From Leptospira bourretii (lineage in GTDB: Bacteria > Spirochaetota > Leptospiria > Leptospirales > Leptospiraceae): a DNA stretch of 64,000 nt. The DNA is taken from positions 248,001 through 312,000 of the forward strand of contig NZ_RQFW01000016.1 of the NCBI RefSeq assembly GCF_004770145.1, given 5' to 3'. This document shows positions 9,951 to 19,220 of the stretch, piece by piece; the stretch's first letter is position 1; each line of letters begins with the position of its first letter. The notes beneath the pieces were generated by a model. It was given only the letters and a program-made list of their open reading frames with translations. It was not told the origin of the DNA and did not search any database. The position numbers were made by a program, and so were the translations under genes.

Positions 9951-10667
9951 ATGGGGAAATTAGGAATGACCAAACTGTTGTTAGGCCTCTTCCTTTCAAT
10001 AGGAATGTTGTACGCACAGGCAGATACTGGCGGACAAAATACAGCTAACACTGCAAATGATGAGGATAGCCCTCTTAGAAAAATCGTTTTAGATGATTTT
10101 GAAGAGGCTGAGGATTGGAGAGTAAAAGCTACCACTCCACTCGGAGAAACAAGAACTTTGAAACTCGTTCAACGCGGGCTCATCAAAGATGTATTCGATG
10201 AAAAAACTGTTCCAGAGGATGGCGGTGATAAAGTCGAAAAGAACCATATTTTAGGAGTCAAAACACATTTTGCTGCTAAAGGTTTGGATCGGGTTGAATT
10301 ATCCCCTCCACATGAATACATCATCAAAGGGAAAGTAAGACAAATCTCTGTTTGGGTTCTCGGAAGAAAATACAGACATACTTTATTTGCAAAATTTAGA
10401 GATTATAAAGACGTAACACATAATATCCGTTTGGGTCGTTTGGATTTCTTCGGATGGAGAAAACTGACTGCGACCATTCCAGGTTTTATTCCACAAAGTA
10501 CAAGATTTGCACTTTTAGATAAAAACCTTCATTTCGTTTCTCTTTTTGTGACATCTGATGTTCACGAAGTAGCAGGGGACTTTTACTTTTATGTAGATGA
10601 CCTCCAAGTGAGAACCGACAGATCCGAAGCTAAATACCCTGGATCTGAAATTAAGGACAATTGGTAA
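9951..10667 (+). CDS. flaA2: Flagellar filament outer-layer protein FlaA2
   Basis: This is a sheath protein of the periplasmic flagellum, secreted by a cleavable signal peptide ([18 protein letters not shown]). The mature protein has the FlaA-family pattern [12 protein letters not shown] and the repeated element [21 protein letters not shown], with ending [10 protein letters not shown]. The ATG at 9951 is chosen because AGGAG lies 8 nt before it; GTG 9942 would overlap that site. It is followed 16 nt later by flaA1 in the same operon, as is typical of Leptospira. Confidence 0.9.
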   Translation: MGKLGMTKLLLGLFLSIGMLYAQADTGGQNTANTANDEDSPLRKIVLDDFEEAEDWRVKATTPLGETRTLKLVQRGLIKDVFDEKTVPEDGGDKVEKNHILGVKTHFAAKGLDRVELSPPHEYIIKGKVRQISVWVLGRKYRHTLFAKFRDYKDVTHNIRLGRLDFFGWRKLTATIPGFIPQSTRFALLDKNLHFVSLFVTSDVHEVAGDFYFYVDDLQVRTDRSEAKYPGSEIKDNW

Positions 10668-10683
10668 GCGGGAGAAAGGAACA

Positions 10684-11670
10684 ATGGAAAACAAAAAAAC
10701 AAAAATCCTAACATTACTTGCTATATCGTCCATCGCATTGATTGGTTTTGCCCAAGCACAATACAAAGTATCCAATGGAGTGGCAACACCGATTGGTAAC
10801 GATATTGGAGCACTGGAACTCAAGGCAATTACAATTGAATCTTGGGACTCTCCCGTTTCTTCTGCGCCATTTGGCTGGGAAGTGTTCACCGATAAAGATG
10901 GTGTGAACAAAGATGGTACAGGGGACATGAAATATGATGAGAACAATAAATATTCACCTGTTCTCAATGACCCTGTGAAATCTCCACTTGTGATGAGAGA
11001 AGTGAAACTGATTCCTGGAAAACCGGGAGACGTGAAAAACGTAGATGCAGGAAATGCAAAAGTTTTAGCTGTGAAGTTTCAATTCACTTTTCCTGGAAAT
11101 AACGTAGTAACGGTTCGCCCTCCGCGTGCTCCAGAATATGAAGTCACTCGTGCAAGACCTTATATCGATGCAGACAACAAGAAGAAAATCGAAAAAGTTT
11201 ACGGAATCGAAGCTCCAGGAAATGTAAAAGCAATTTCTGTTTGGGTTCTTGGCCGTGGTAACGAATACGATTTAGAAGGTTGGATCGAAGACTACAATGG
11301 CAATAGCCATATTTTCCCTTTCGGATCTTTGGACTTTGTGGGTTGGAGACCTCTCCACATCATCATCCCTCCAGGAATTCCGCAAGAGGCGAATGCTTTC
11401 CCTGCGACAAGAAACCTTATCTTCAAGCAGTTCAAAATTCGTTCCAGACACAACACAGGGCCTGAAGCAGTATACCTTTTCTTTGATGAACTCCGAGTCC
11501 TTGCGGATACGTTTGAAGTTCATTTTGATGGGGCAAACCTTGACTTTGATGAAGAAGATTGTAAAAGCAAAGTTAAGATGGAGCAAATGCTTCAGAAGTC
11601 CGGAGCCATCTCCACAGGAGCAAAAATTCGTGATTGTGGTGGAAGCAACGGTTCGTCCCAAAACAAGTAG
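10684..11670 (+). CDS. flaA1: Flagellar filament outer-layer protein FlaA1
   Basis: This is the larger FlaA sheath protein of 328 residues, with a signal peptide ending FAQAQ. It shares with FlaA2 the segment [26 protein letters not shown] and the ending [12 protein letters not shown]. The FlaA family decorates the periplasmic flagellar filament and sets its curvature and stiffness. GAGAAAGG precedes the ATG. A strong terminator follows the stop, so the PUR-flaA2-flaA1 unit ends here. Confidence 0.92.
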   Translation: MENKKTKILTLLAISSIALIGFAQAQYKVSNGVATPIGNDIGALELKAITIESWDSPVSSAPFGWEVFTDKDGVNKDGTGDMKYDENNKYSPVLNDPVKSPLVMREVKLIPGKPGDVKNVDAGNAKVLAVKFQFTFPGNNVVTVRPPRAPEYEVTRARPYIDADNKKKIEKVYGIEAPGNVKAISVWVLGRGNEYDLEGWIEDYNGNSHIFPFGSLDFVGWRPLHIIIPPGIPQEANAFPATRNLIFKQFKIRSRHNTGPEAVYLFFDELRVLADTFEVHFDGANLDFDEEDCKSKVKMEQMLQKSGAISTGAKIRDCGGSNGSSQNK

Positions 11671-11693
11671 AATCCTCACTCACTCTAAAGAAA

Positions 11694-11740
11694 GGTTCCT
11701 AAGGAACCAAAGAAAACCCAGTCAATCGGCTGGGTTTTTT
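11694..11740 (+). terminator. Intrinsic terminator after flaA1, with a second small hairpin
   Basis: GGTTCC-TAA-GGAACC (11694-11708) forms a small hairpin. It is followed by AAAACCCAG (11713-11721) pairing with CTGGGTTTT (11730-11738) over an 8-nt loop and running into T's. The second is a standard Rho-independent terminator. Confidence 0.85.
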
Positions 11741-11879
11741 GACTTTACAGAATCGAACGGACCTGAAAAATGAACTCTAGGACTGTTCTTTTTGCGGATT
11801 CATCGCTAAATTTACCGTAACAACTTTATAGGAACAATGAACACCCTTTATTGGAAATACGAAGAGGGAGATTCTTTTC

Positions 11880-14645
11880 ATGCCTGATACTATCACCGAA
11901 GACAAATCAAACAAAATCGCCGAAAACGACAAACTAACTCCTCTTTTTAATGAGGAAATTTATGTACGTGCTGATGCAGGAACGGTTCCCGTTTCTAAAT
12001 TCAAAATCTTTGACGATGTCATTGATGCATATAAGGCAGAAAATCGTTTAGCAGAAGCTAAACAAAAAATTGAAGACCATTTCAAAGAACATCCTGAGTC
12101 TATCTCCGCCAAATATATGTTAATGATTATCTCTTTCATGGAAGATTCCATGGGAGATGCCAATTTGGTGAAGAACATTTTGGATTCTTTCAAATCTCAC
12201 GCCAAATGGACTATTATTGAATACATTACAGATTCTATTTTACGATTCGGCGATCATAGACTTGCCCTCCGTGTGAAAGCAGAGGCCCTTGACAAACTCA
12301 AGAAAAACAAAGAACTCAAAGTTGTTCTTGAAAAACTAGCAAAACAAGATCGTAAGAACCCTGAGATTGCAAAAAAATATGGTTTTTCCATTATGGAAGA
12401 GGACAAACCAAAAGCCATCTCTTATCTCAAACTCGCAGTTGAGATGTATGCCAAAAATAAAGAATACGTTCAGATGGAGGAGATTTGGCCTACCATCGTT
12501 CAAAACAATTACGAGGATGTTTCTTTCTTCGATAAAATTGAACGTATCCTTCTTGGCCAAAGAGAAAAGACTCGGTTAGTTGGTCTTCTTTATCCAATCG
12601 TAGAACCTTTTAAGGCAATGGAAGATTGGGATCATGTGATCTACTTCCTTAAGAAAATTTTAGAACACGAACCTGCTTCTCAAAAAGCAAGAAACGAACT
12701 CATTCGTGCTTACAAACAAAAATACGTTGCACACTCACTTCTTGAAGATTTCCTCAAGATGAGTGAACTCGGTAACAACCGTAAACCTGTTAAACTTTGT
12801 ATCACTAACTTCGAAAGAAATATTGTATTTGATACTGGTAACTATGTAATGCATAGAAATTGGGGTGTGGGTAAAATCACTTCGATCTCCCAAACTGGTG
12901 ACTCTATCTTTGTTGATTTTGAAGAAAAGAAAGACCATAAACTTTCTATCCAAATGGCGATCACTTCACTCAAACCTTTGAAGAAAGATCATATTTGGGT
13001 GCAACATTACGAAGACAAACAAGCCATCAATACAATGTTTGCTGAGAACTTGGCAGAGTTCTTAAAACAACTTCTTACTTCTTACGACAACCGAATGATC
13101 ATTGCTGATATGAAGAACGAACTTATCGGAACCTTCTTAAAAGCTGACGAATGGTCTAAATGGTGGGCGAAGGTGAAATCGGTTCTGAAAAAAGAAGCGA
13201 ACATCGGAATGAACCCTAAGAAAAAAGATGAAGTGGTTTATCACGAAAAACCAATCACACATTCAGAAACACTCACACAAAAATTTCAAGCAAGCAATGA
13301 TGCTAACAAAAAACTAGAAATTGCGATGGAAGCAGTTCGTGATGCTGATGAAGCAGCGGAAGCAGGTGAGTTTTTTATCTCTCATTATAACGAAGAAGAA
13401 TCGGCTAAAGATCCAATTCGTCGCCTTTCTGCTTATTTGTATTTAGAAGAAGCAGGGAAAGCATGGCCGACAGAAGAGTTTTCTCATAAAATTCGTGATC
13501 CTGAACTAAAGGCTCTCATCCAATCTTTTTCCAAAGAGGATGCTTTAAAAATATCCAAAGCTTTGGAAAACACGGATATCAAAAAAGGATTCAAGGATCT
13601 GATTCGTACCCACCATCCAGAAGCTATCAATATTTTGATTGGGCTTCTATTTGAAGTTCCTGTCAAAGTAAATCGTTCTGTTTTCCAAAACCTTGTATCA
13701 GATGATAAGTTTGCAGAACTCAATTTGTTTGTGGAAACAGTTTGTAACAAATCTAAAGAAAACCCTGAAGTTTTCCTTTGGGTTGCCAAATCGATTTTAT
13801 CTCATACTTGGAAGTTTGATTGGTTAAAGGTAAGCGAAGAAGATTTAGTTCTCCGTGTATTCCGTATCTTAAAACCTCTTGCGAAGATTGAAGACAAGGG
13901 AACCAAACTGAAAAACCAAGCTATGGACATTTTGTTCGGAAAAGACAATAGTCTTCTTCGTGACATTCTATCCAATGCAGATGATGAATACGTTCGTAAA
14001 CTTTTTGCATTATTCAAAGAAGTTCCTTATGTAACTGATTTGGAAAAAGACCAACTCTATGCTCTCATCAACGAACTCAAACCAAACATTGTTTGGGATG
14101 AATACGATTCGGAAGAAGATGCAGATGATGATCCTTTGGCAAACCTTCCAAGTGATGTTGTACTTGTCACTCGTCGTGCTTTCAATGCAAAGAAACTTGA
14201 ATTTGAACACCTTGTGAATGTAGAAATGGCTGAAAACTCTCGTGATATCGGAGAGGCCCAAGAAAAAGGGGACTTAAGAGAAAACGCAGAATACAAAGCA
14301 GCTATGGAAAAACAAGCTCAGTTGCAAGCGGCCATCAAACGTTTGGAAGCTGAATTAAAAAGTGCAAGGATTCTCGACCTTAGTGATGTCAAAACTGAGA
14401 AAGTAGGAATTGGAACCACAGTGCGTTTGAAAAACAAACAAACTGGGGAAGTGGTGACTTATTCCATCCTTGGTGCATGGGATGCGGATACAGAAAAGAA
14501 TATCATCTCTTACCAATCTCCGCTCGCAAAATCACTACTTGGAAAACACTCAGGCAACGAAGCAACATTGGTATTCGGTGCAACTGAGACTGTTTACGAA
14601 GTATTGGATATTGCTCGTTATTCCATGACAGGACAAGAGGCCTGA
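11880..14645 (+). CDS. greA: Large GreA-type transcription elongation factor with long N-terminal extension
   Basis: The last ~170 residues are a complete GreA. The antiparallel coiled coil carries the acidic tip motif GEAQEKGDLRENAEYKAA, and an FKBP-like C-terminal domain follows (VGIGTTVRLKNKQTGE, YQSPLAKSLLGK). GreA rescues backtracked RNA polymerase by stimulating transcript cleavage. The first ~750 residues are mostly helical with TPR-like character early (EAKQKIEDHFKEHPES) and a small beta-domain near residue 320 (HRNWGVGKITSI). Similar giant GreA proteins occur in other spirochaetes such as Borrelia. Usual GreA is about 160 residues. The ATG follows GAGGGAGA. Its end overlaps the convergent M23 gene by 28 nt. 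Confidence 0.88.
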   Translation: MPDTITEDKSNKIAENDKLTPLFNEEIYVRADAGTVPVSKFKIFDDVIDAYKAENRLAEAKQKIEDHFKEHPESISAKYMLMIISFMEDSMGDANLVKNILDSFKSHAKWTIIEYITDSILRFGDHRLALRVKAEALDKLKKNKELKVVLEKLAKQDRKNPEIAKKYGFSIMEEDKPKAISYLKLAVEMYAKNKEYVQMEEIWPTIVQNNYEDVSFFDKIERILLGQREKTRLVGLLYPIVEPFKAMEDWDHVIYFLKKILEHEPASQKARNELIRAYKQKYVAHSLLEDFLKMSELGNNRKPVKLCITNFERNIVFDTGNYVMHRNWGVGKITSISQTGDSIFVDFEEKKDHKLSIQMAITSLKPLKKDHIWVQHYEDKQAINTMFAENLAEFLKQLLTSYDNRMIIADMKNELIGTFLKADEWSKWWAKVKSVLKKEANIGMNPKKKDEVVYHEKPITHSETLTQKFQASNDANKKLEIAMEAVRDADEAAEAGEFFISHYNEEESAKDPIRRLSAYLYLEEAGKAWPTEEFSHKIRDPELKALIQSFSKEDALKISKALENTDIKKGFKDLIRTHHPEAINILIGLLFEVPVKVNRSVFQNLVSDDKFAELNLFVETVCNKSKENPEVFLWVAKSILSHTWKFDWLKVSEEDLVLRVFRILKPLAKIEDKGTKLKNQAMDILFGKDNSLLRDILSNADDEYVRKLFALFKEVPYVTDLEKDQLYALINELKPNIVWDEYDSEEDADDDPLANLPSDVVLVTRRAFNAKKLEFEHLVNVEMAENSRDIGEAQEKGDLRENAEYKAAMEKQAQLQAAIKRLEAELKSARILDLSDVKTEKVGIGTTVRLKNKQTGEVVTYSILGAWDADTEKNIISYQSPLAKSLLGKHSGNEATLVFGATETVYEVLDIARYSMTGQEA

Positions 14646-16429
14646 AGTTCTTCTTTCCATCCGCGAGTAGAAATTAAATCCACAAACGGTTCGGAAACAT
14701 TTCCGGCAAAGTCAAAGGCCTTAGCTTCCAAAAGAAGATAAGGCCTTTCTTTTTGTAAGCTTTTCGGAATGGTCACTCGAATGGCTCGCCTATCGGGATC
14801 ATACTCATATGGATAGGATTGCCCATCAATCGTGAGTTCTACGTTTGTTCGAAATCCACTTCCCGTATCACCCAAAACATAATACCTTTCCTCAAAACAT
14901 TGGTTTCTGATTTCTGGAAGTTCAATGTAACGAGCAAGAGATGTCATTGGAAAAATTGTGGGAGGTGTTTCGTCAGATAAAACCATAACAAAACCAAGTT
15001 TTGTGAGTTTAAAACTAAATCCGTTTGATTTTCTTTTTTGGGTTATTGATTGGAATTTTCCAATGGAAGAATCATAGAAATAAAGAGATTCTTTTATTGG
15101 GACCTGGTAACCTAGGTTCCATTCTCCTGATCCTTCACCCTTCCAACTCAGCTTCTTTGTATCCAATTGGTAGATTTTTCCTTTGAGGGGAAGCCCACTT
15201 GGAATTTTAAAAGGAATGTTTTGCGAGTTGATTTCAGTAATTTGTAGAGATCCATCTCCAGAAACTTCTACCTTAGATAAATCAACCGTTAGTTTGCCAT
15301 CTAAAGAATTGTAAATGTTTCCGGACTTTTTGTTTTTCGATAACCTATCGCTGACTTTTTCTTCTTTTTCATGAATAACAGTGAAATAAACAGAAGATTT
15401 GTTTCCTGTGGCATCACGAAGGGAAACTTCTAAAGATAAATTTTCCTTTGGTTTGTATCCATCCAAATCTAAGGAAAAACCTTCTTCTTTGAAATTTTTG
15501 GACTGTTCATACATATGATAAAAATAAACAGGAGGGGCAAGTGATGACCTATTGATGTCGTAGAACTGGTGTTTTTTGGAGCCATCTTCATAAGCTAAAA
15601 AATCGAAATTACGGCTGAAGGTCGTTTTTCCATTCACTGCCAAATCCATTCCGTAAACATTGTTTTTGTTGCGTGAACGAATGAAGTCATACCCACTCAT
15701 CCGAATGCGAACCTTACCCGTGAGGGCTATGGACTCAAACAAATCCCCTTTATCAGTATATAAATCATACTTACCTATTGATTTTTCTTTTGCAGTGAGA
15801 AGGATCGGGTTTTCTAAATGATCACCTTCTAAATACAAAGAAAGGATGGTAGGGGGAGTTTTATCTTTTTGGTGGATTTCGGGAAAGTATAGGGGGTTGA
15901 TGATTCCTTTTTCTGCACGAAACTCGAGGTGGAGGTGAGAAATCCCCGATCCCGATTCTCCTGTTTTGCCAAGGGAAACTCCTTTTTTTGCCGCAAACAT
16001 TCCTGGTGGAAGTTTGAGTTGGAACCCAGTGGGGTCTCCCATCAGAAGGATGGCCCGTCGAAGGAGTTCTAAATCATTTAGGCTCCCGCCAAAGGAATGT
16101 AAGTGGGCGTATTTTGATTTGAGTTTGTATTTGGGACTATAAAGATTTAGGGAAAGTCCATACCCAGTTTTCGAATAACTAATTTCTTCGATATATCCGT
16201 CAAACGTGGCTAAGATGCTATGACCATTTAGTCCATAGGATTTAAAATCAGAACCCAAATGTAAGTTGTGATTTCGGATTTCAGCAAAGGTTCCAGAAAC
16301 TGGAGAATAGTAGGGAAGTGGAAAACCCACTTCGTCTCGAGGGATGTCTGGAATTTTTGACTCACCCCATAGAAGACCGGAAGAAAAAAAGAGAAGGACC
16401 GCCAAATTACGCAAGTGAGAGAACCTCAT
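14618..16429 (-). CDS. Secreted M23-family metallopeptidase
   Basis: This is a predicted envelope peptidoglycan endopeptidase of 603 residues with an N-terminal signal peptide (LAVLLFFSSGLLWGESK). The M23/LytM domain lies near residues 40-190. The zinc motifs are visible as H-x3-D (HLGSD) and HxH (SHLHLEF), with a GKTGESGSG stretch between, so it should be catalytically competent. The remaining 400 residues are beta-rich, possibly Ig-like, with no known motif. The ATG at 16429 has only a weak upstream GGAGG. Confidence 0.85.
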   Translation of the reverse strand: MRFSHLRNLAVLLFFSSGLLWGESKIPDIPRDEVGFPLPYYSPVSGTFAEIRNHNLHLGSDFKSYGLNGHSILATFDGYIEEISYSKTGYGLSLNLYSPKYKLKSKYAHLHSFGGSLNDLELLRRAILLMGDPTGFQLKLPPGMFAAKKGVSLGKTGESGSGISHLHLEFRAEKGIINPLYFPEIHQKDKTPPTILSLYLEGDHLENPILLTAKEKSIGKYDLYTDKGDLFESIALTGKVRIRMSGYDFIRSRNKNNVYGMDLAVNGKTTFSRNFDFLAYEDGSKKHQFYDINRSSLAPPVYFYHMYEQSKNFKEEGFSLDLDGYKPKENLSLEVSLRDATGNKSSVYFTVIHEKEEKVSDRLSKNKKSGNIYNSLDGKLTVDLSKVEVSGDGSLQITEINSQNIPFKIPSGLPLKGKIYQLDTKKLSWKGEGSGEWNLGYQVPIKESLYFYDSSIGKFQSITQKRKSNGFSFKLTKLGFVMVLSDETPPTIFPMTSLARYIELPEIRNQCFEERYYVLGDTGSGFRTNVELTIDGQSYPYEYDPDRRAIRVTIPKSLQKERPYLLLEAKAFDFAGNVSEPFVDLISTRGWKEELQASCPVME

Positions 16430-16506
16430 GGGAGAATCAGAATCCTCCCACTTCCTTTGTCATGCCTTTCCCGAAACCCAGAGAATTTCCCTTCGTTTCG
16501 ATTCCC

Positions 16507-16534
16507 TTGACAAACTAGACTTAGGACCTAAGAT
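16507..16534 (+). promoter_or_regulatory. Predicted sigma-70 promoter of the LptE-like lipoprotein gene
   Basis: A perfect -35 TTGACA (16507-16512) and TAAGAT (16529-16534) are separated by 16 nt, 19 nt before the ATG at 16553. AGGGA serves as ribosome-binding site. Confidence 0.55.
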
Positions 16535-16552
16535 GACAGGGAACATTTTTGT

Positions 16553-17107
16553 ATGAAACAAGGCATTGTTTTCTTCTTCTTCATTTTCGCCTTTTCTGGT
16601 TGTGCCTTTTTGTTTAAGGAACCGGGCCGACCTCCCAAAATTGACGGGGTTCCTATCCCTGATTCTAAACGTTTGATTTACATCCAAAATGTCAGAAACA
16701 ATACCTATTCCCCGGGAATGCACACTCGTCTGACTCAAATGATCATCGAAGAAATTGACAGACGGGGAAGGTTTATCACCACCCGTGAAAAAACTCTCGC
16801 GAAATACCGGTTGTATGCAGAGATTGTCCACTACCAACAAGTCGGAGATCTTATGGATCTTGCTGACAGACAAATTACCTCGGAACTATTCGTAGTCACT
16901 CGAGTGGAAATCATTGAGGCGGAGACGGGAAATAAAATCCCTATGGAACGCAGTGAAATTCCTGGAAGGGTCCATTTTTCGACCCAAGTTGGATTTCGGG
17001 AATCAGAGTTAGAAGCTCAAAATCGCCTACTTCGGGTGATGGCGCTTCGAATTGCAGAAGAATCAGAAAGAGCATGGTATTATTCTCTTTCTGGAGTTTT
17101 GAATTAA
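16553..17107 (+). CDS. LptE-like outer-membrane lipoprotein
   Basis: This 184-residue lipoprotein has a clear lipobox (FAFSGC). After it comes the LptE-family pattern of a beta-strand and helix: IYIQNVRNNTYSPGMHTRLTQMIIEEIDRRGRF. LptE plugs the LptD barrel that inserts lipopolysaccharide into the outer membrane. The assignment rests on this pattern and size and is moderately secure. It has its own promoter and is followed 23 nt later by the Fur gene. Confidence 0.65.
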   Translation: MKQGIVFFFFIFAFSGCAFLFKEPGRPPKIDGVPIPDSKRLIYIQNVRNNTYSPGMHTRLTQMIIEEIDRRGRFITTREKTLAKYRLYAEIVHYQQVGDLMDLADRQITSELFVVTRVEIIEAETGNKIPMERSEIPGRVHFSTQVGFRESELEAQNRLLRVMALRIAEESERAWYYSLSGVLN

Positions 17108-17130
17108 GTTGAATCATTAGGAGATAAACC

Positions 17131-17610
17131 TTGCAAAACGATCCTATTTCCAGCGACGACACAAAAAAAGAGATGCTCGCCTTTGAAGAGTATCTCAAAG
17201 AAAAAGGACTAAAAATCACCAACCAACGTTTGTTAGTTGCGCAAAAGATTTTTTCTTCACATAATCATTTTACTGCCGAAGGTCTTTTGGATGAACTAAA
17301 AGACAATAAAGATCGAATTTCCAAGGCAACCATCTATAGAATCCTCGCGATTATGGTAGAGGCGGGATTACTCGAAGAACATGACTTTGGCAAAGATTAT
17401 AAATATTATGAACATATCATTGGTCACGAACACCATGATCATATTATCTGTATGCAGTGCGGACGGATTGTTGAATTCATAGATGAACGAATTGAAGAAC
17501 TACAAAACAAAGCGGCTTCTGAAAATGGATTTACCATCACAGGACATAGTTTGAATATTTTTGGTAATTGTTTGAATTTTGCCACTTGCGAACATAAAAC
17601 AAAAAAATAG
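17131..17610 (+). CDS. Fur-family metalloregulator
   Basis: This is a metal-responsive DNA-binding repressor of 159 residues. The winged helix covers residues 15-90 ([29 protein letters not shown]). The dimerisation domain carries [18 protein letters not shown] and a C-terminal Cys pair (NCLNFATC). The residue matching PerR Asp104 is Glu (IVEF), as in Fur, so metal sensing rather than peroxide sensing is favoured. The start is TTG, supported by TAGGAG 7 nt upstream. Its stop overlaps the GTG of tgt by one base, so the two are translationally coupled. The exact metal cannot be read from sequence. Confidence 0.88.
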   Translation: MQNDPISSDDTKKEMLAFEEYLKEKGLKITNQRLLVAQKIFSSHNHFTAEGLLDELKDNKDRISKATIYRILAIMVEAGLLEEHDFGKDYKYYEHIIGHEHHDHIICMQCGRIVEFIDERIEELQNKAASENGFTITGHSLNIFGNCLNFATCEHKTKK

Positions 17611-18725
17611 TGTCCTCTATTTTTAAAGAAAAATCGAAGGACCCTGGATCTTACGCAAGAACCGGCACTCTCCACTTAAACGGAATTCAAATTGAAACTC
17701 CCATCTTTATGCCGGTGGGAACGAGAGGGAGTATCAAATCTCTTTCCTCTTCGGACATTGATGAGTTGGGATATAACTTAATCCTTGCCAATACCTATCA
17801 TTTATATTTAAGACCAGGAAAAGAAGTTTTGGACCACTTCCATGGGCTTAAAAATTTCATGTCATACAAACGGGCATTACTCACGGATTCGGGTGGGTTC
17901 CAAGTGTTTAGTCTTGCGAGCCTTTTCAAATTTGAAGAAGATGGAGTCCGGTTCCAATCTCATATCGATGGTAGCCACCATAAATTCACTCCTTCCTCAG
18001 TCATTGATATGCAACGTTCCATAGGCTCTGATATTATGATGGTTTTGGATGATTGTGCTCCCTATGGGAGTGATCTGGGACGGTTGGATTTGGCCTTGGA
18101 TCGTACCCACCGCTGGGCCAAAGAATCATACAACTATTGGATGGAAAACCCAGGTGGACAGAATGTATTCCCCATTGTCCAGGGTGGTGTGAACGAATCC
18201 CTTAGAAAACGAAGTTTAGATACATTACAAAATATAAATTTTCCAGGGATTGCCATTGGGGGCTTAAGTGTTGGGGAACCCAGGCCAGAATACATTCGAA
18301 TTTTAGAATGTATGGCACCATTTTTTGATGCAGCTCGCCCTCGTTACCTAATGGGTGTAGGGACCGTTGTTGACATCTTGGAAGGTGTAAAGAATGGAAT
18401 CGATATGTTTGATTGTGTTTTGCCGACAAGGAATGCGAGGAACGGCCAAGTGTTCACTTCTTTGGGCAAAATCAATTTAAGGAATGAATCACATCGATTG
18501 TCAGATGGCCCCATTGACCCAGAGTGTGGATGTAAAGTTTGTGTAACATATAGCCTTGGATACATTCGGCATTTACATAAAGTGAAAGAATTGACTGCTT
18601 TTTCGCTCTCAACGTACCATAACTTATTTTTTATGCAAAGCTTCATGGAAAAGATGCGAAAGTCCATAGAAATAGGCAATTTTCAGGGTTTTTATGACCA
18701 TTGGAAAAATTTGTTTGGTAGCTAA
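17610..18725 (+). CDS. tgt: Queuine tRNA-ribosyltransferase
   Basis: This enzyme exchanges guanine for a 7-deazaguanine at position 34 of GUN-anticodon tRNAs during queuosine synthesis. The family motifs are intact: [15 protein letters not shown] start, [48 protein letters not shown], the nucleophile segment [14 protein letters not shown] and the zinc site CGCKVC. Its 371 residues are full length. It starts with GTG overlapping the Fur stop codon, with no clear ribosome-binding site of its own, so it depends on coupling. Confidence 0.96.
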   Translation: MSSIFKEKSKDPGSYARTGTLHLNGIQIETPIFMPVGTRGSIKSLSSSDIDELGYNLILANTYHLYLRPGKEVLDHFHGLKNFMSYKRALLTDSGGFQVFSLASLFKFEEDGVRFQSHIDGSHHKFTPSSVIDMQRSIGSDIMMVLDDCAPYGSDLGRLDLALDRTHRWAKESYNYWMENPGGQNVFPIVQGGVNESLRKRSLDTLQNINFPGIAIGGLSVGEPRPEYIRILECMAPFFDAARPRYLMGVGTVVDILEGVKNGIDMFDCVLPTRNARNGQVFTSLGKINLRNESHRLSDGPIDPECGCKVCVTYSLGYIRHLHKVKELTAFSLSTYHNLFFMQSFMEKMRKSIEIGNFQGFYDHWKNLFGS

Positions 18726-18735
18726 AATTATTAGG

Positions 18736-18764
18736 TTGACGTATCTCTTTTTTTTGAATGCAAT
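18736..18764 (+). promoter_or_regulatory. Predicted promoter of the STAS gene
   Basis: TTGACG (18736-18741) and TGCAAT (18759-18764) are separated by 17 nt, about 55 nt upstream of the ATG. The -10 box matches four of six positions. Confidence 0.4.
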
Positions 18765-18818
18765 TGTACCGTCATTTCTACATTGATTGTAGCTTCATTG
18801 AGGAGTCTCTAGACACAC

Positions 18819-19154
18819 ATGGAAATCACCAGAAGGGAAAAAGATAAAATCGTAGTCCTTGATATTAACGGGGAAATCGACCTTTATAACGCGCCTGAGA
18901 TCAAGGATGTAATCGCCAAATTGATCGAAGAACAAAAATATTGCATCGTCATCAATCTCGAGAAGGTTTCCTACATCGACTCTTCCGGAATTGGAGCTTT
19001 AATTTCAAGTTTGTCCAACTTGAAGAAATACCAAGGTGGGCTTAAAATCATCAACGTAGCTGGTTCAGTTCGTAAGGTATTTGAACTCACAAAGTTGACT
19101 TCATTTTTTGAAATTTTCGACAGCGAAGACGAAGCCGTCACAGCTTTCAAGTAA
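18819..19154 (+). CDS. STAS-domain anti-sigma-factor antagonist
   Basis: This 111-residue single-domain STAS protein is of the SpoIIAA/RsbV type. The family releases a sigma factor by binding its anti-sigma kinase when unphosphorylated. The phosphorylation loop is present as YIDSSGIGALISSL, with the target Ser in the DSSG turn near residue 57. GAGGAG lies a little far upstream of the ATG. No anti-sigma kinase gene is nearby. A LysM lipoprotein gene follows 66 nt later. Confidence 0.9.
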   Translation: MEITRREKDKIVVLDINGEIDLYNAPEIKDVIAKLIEEQKYCIVINLEKVSYIDSSGIGALISSLSNLKKYQGGLKIINVAGSVRKVFELTKLTSFFEIFDSEDEAVTAFK

Positions 19155-19220
19155 TTGGGGAAGCGTGTTTTGCGCTTCTCTCTTACAAAATCCCCCGAAG
19201 AAAAATTTAAGGAGTTTGTT

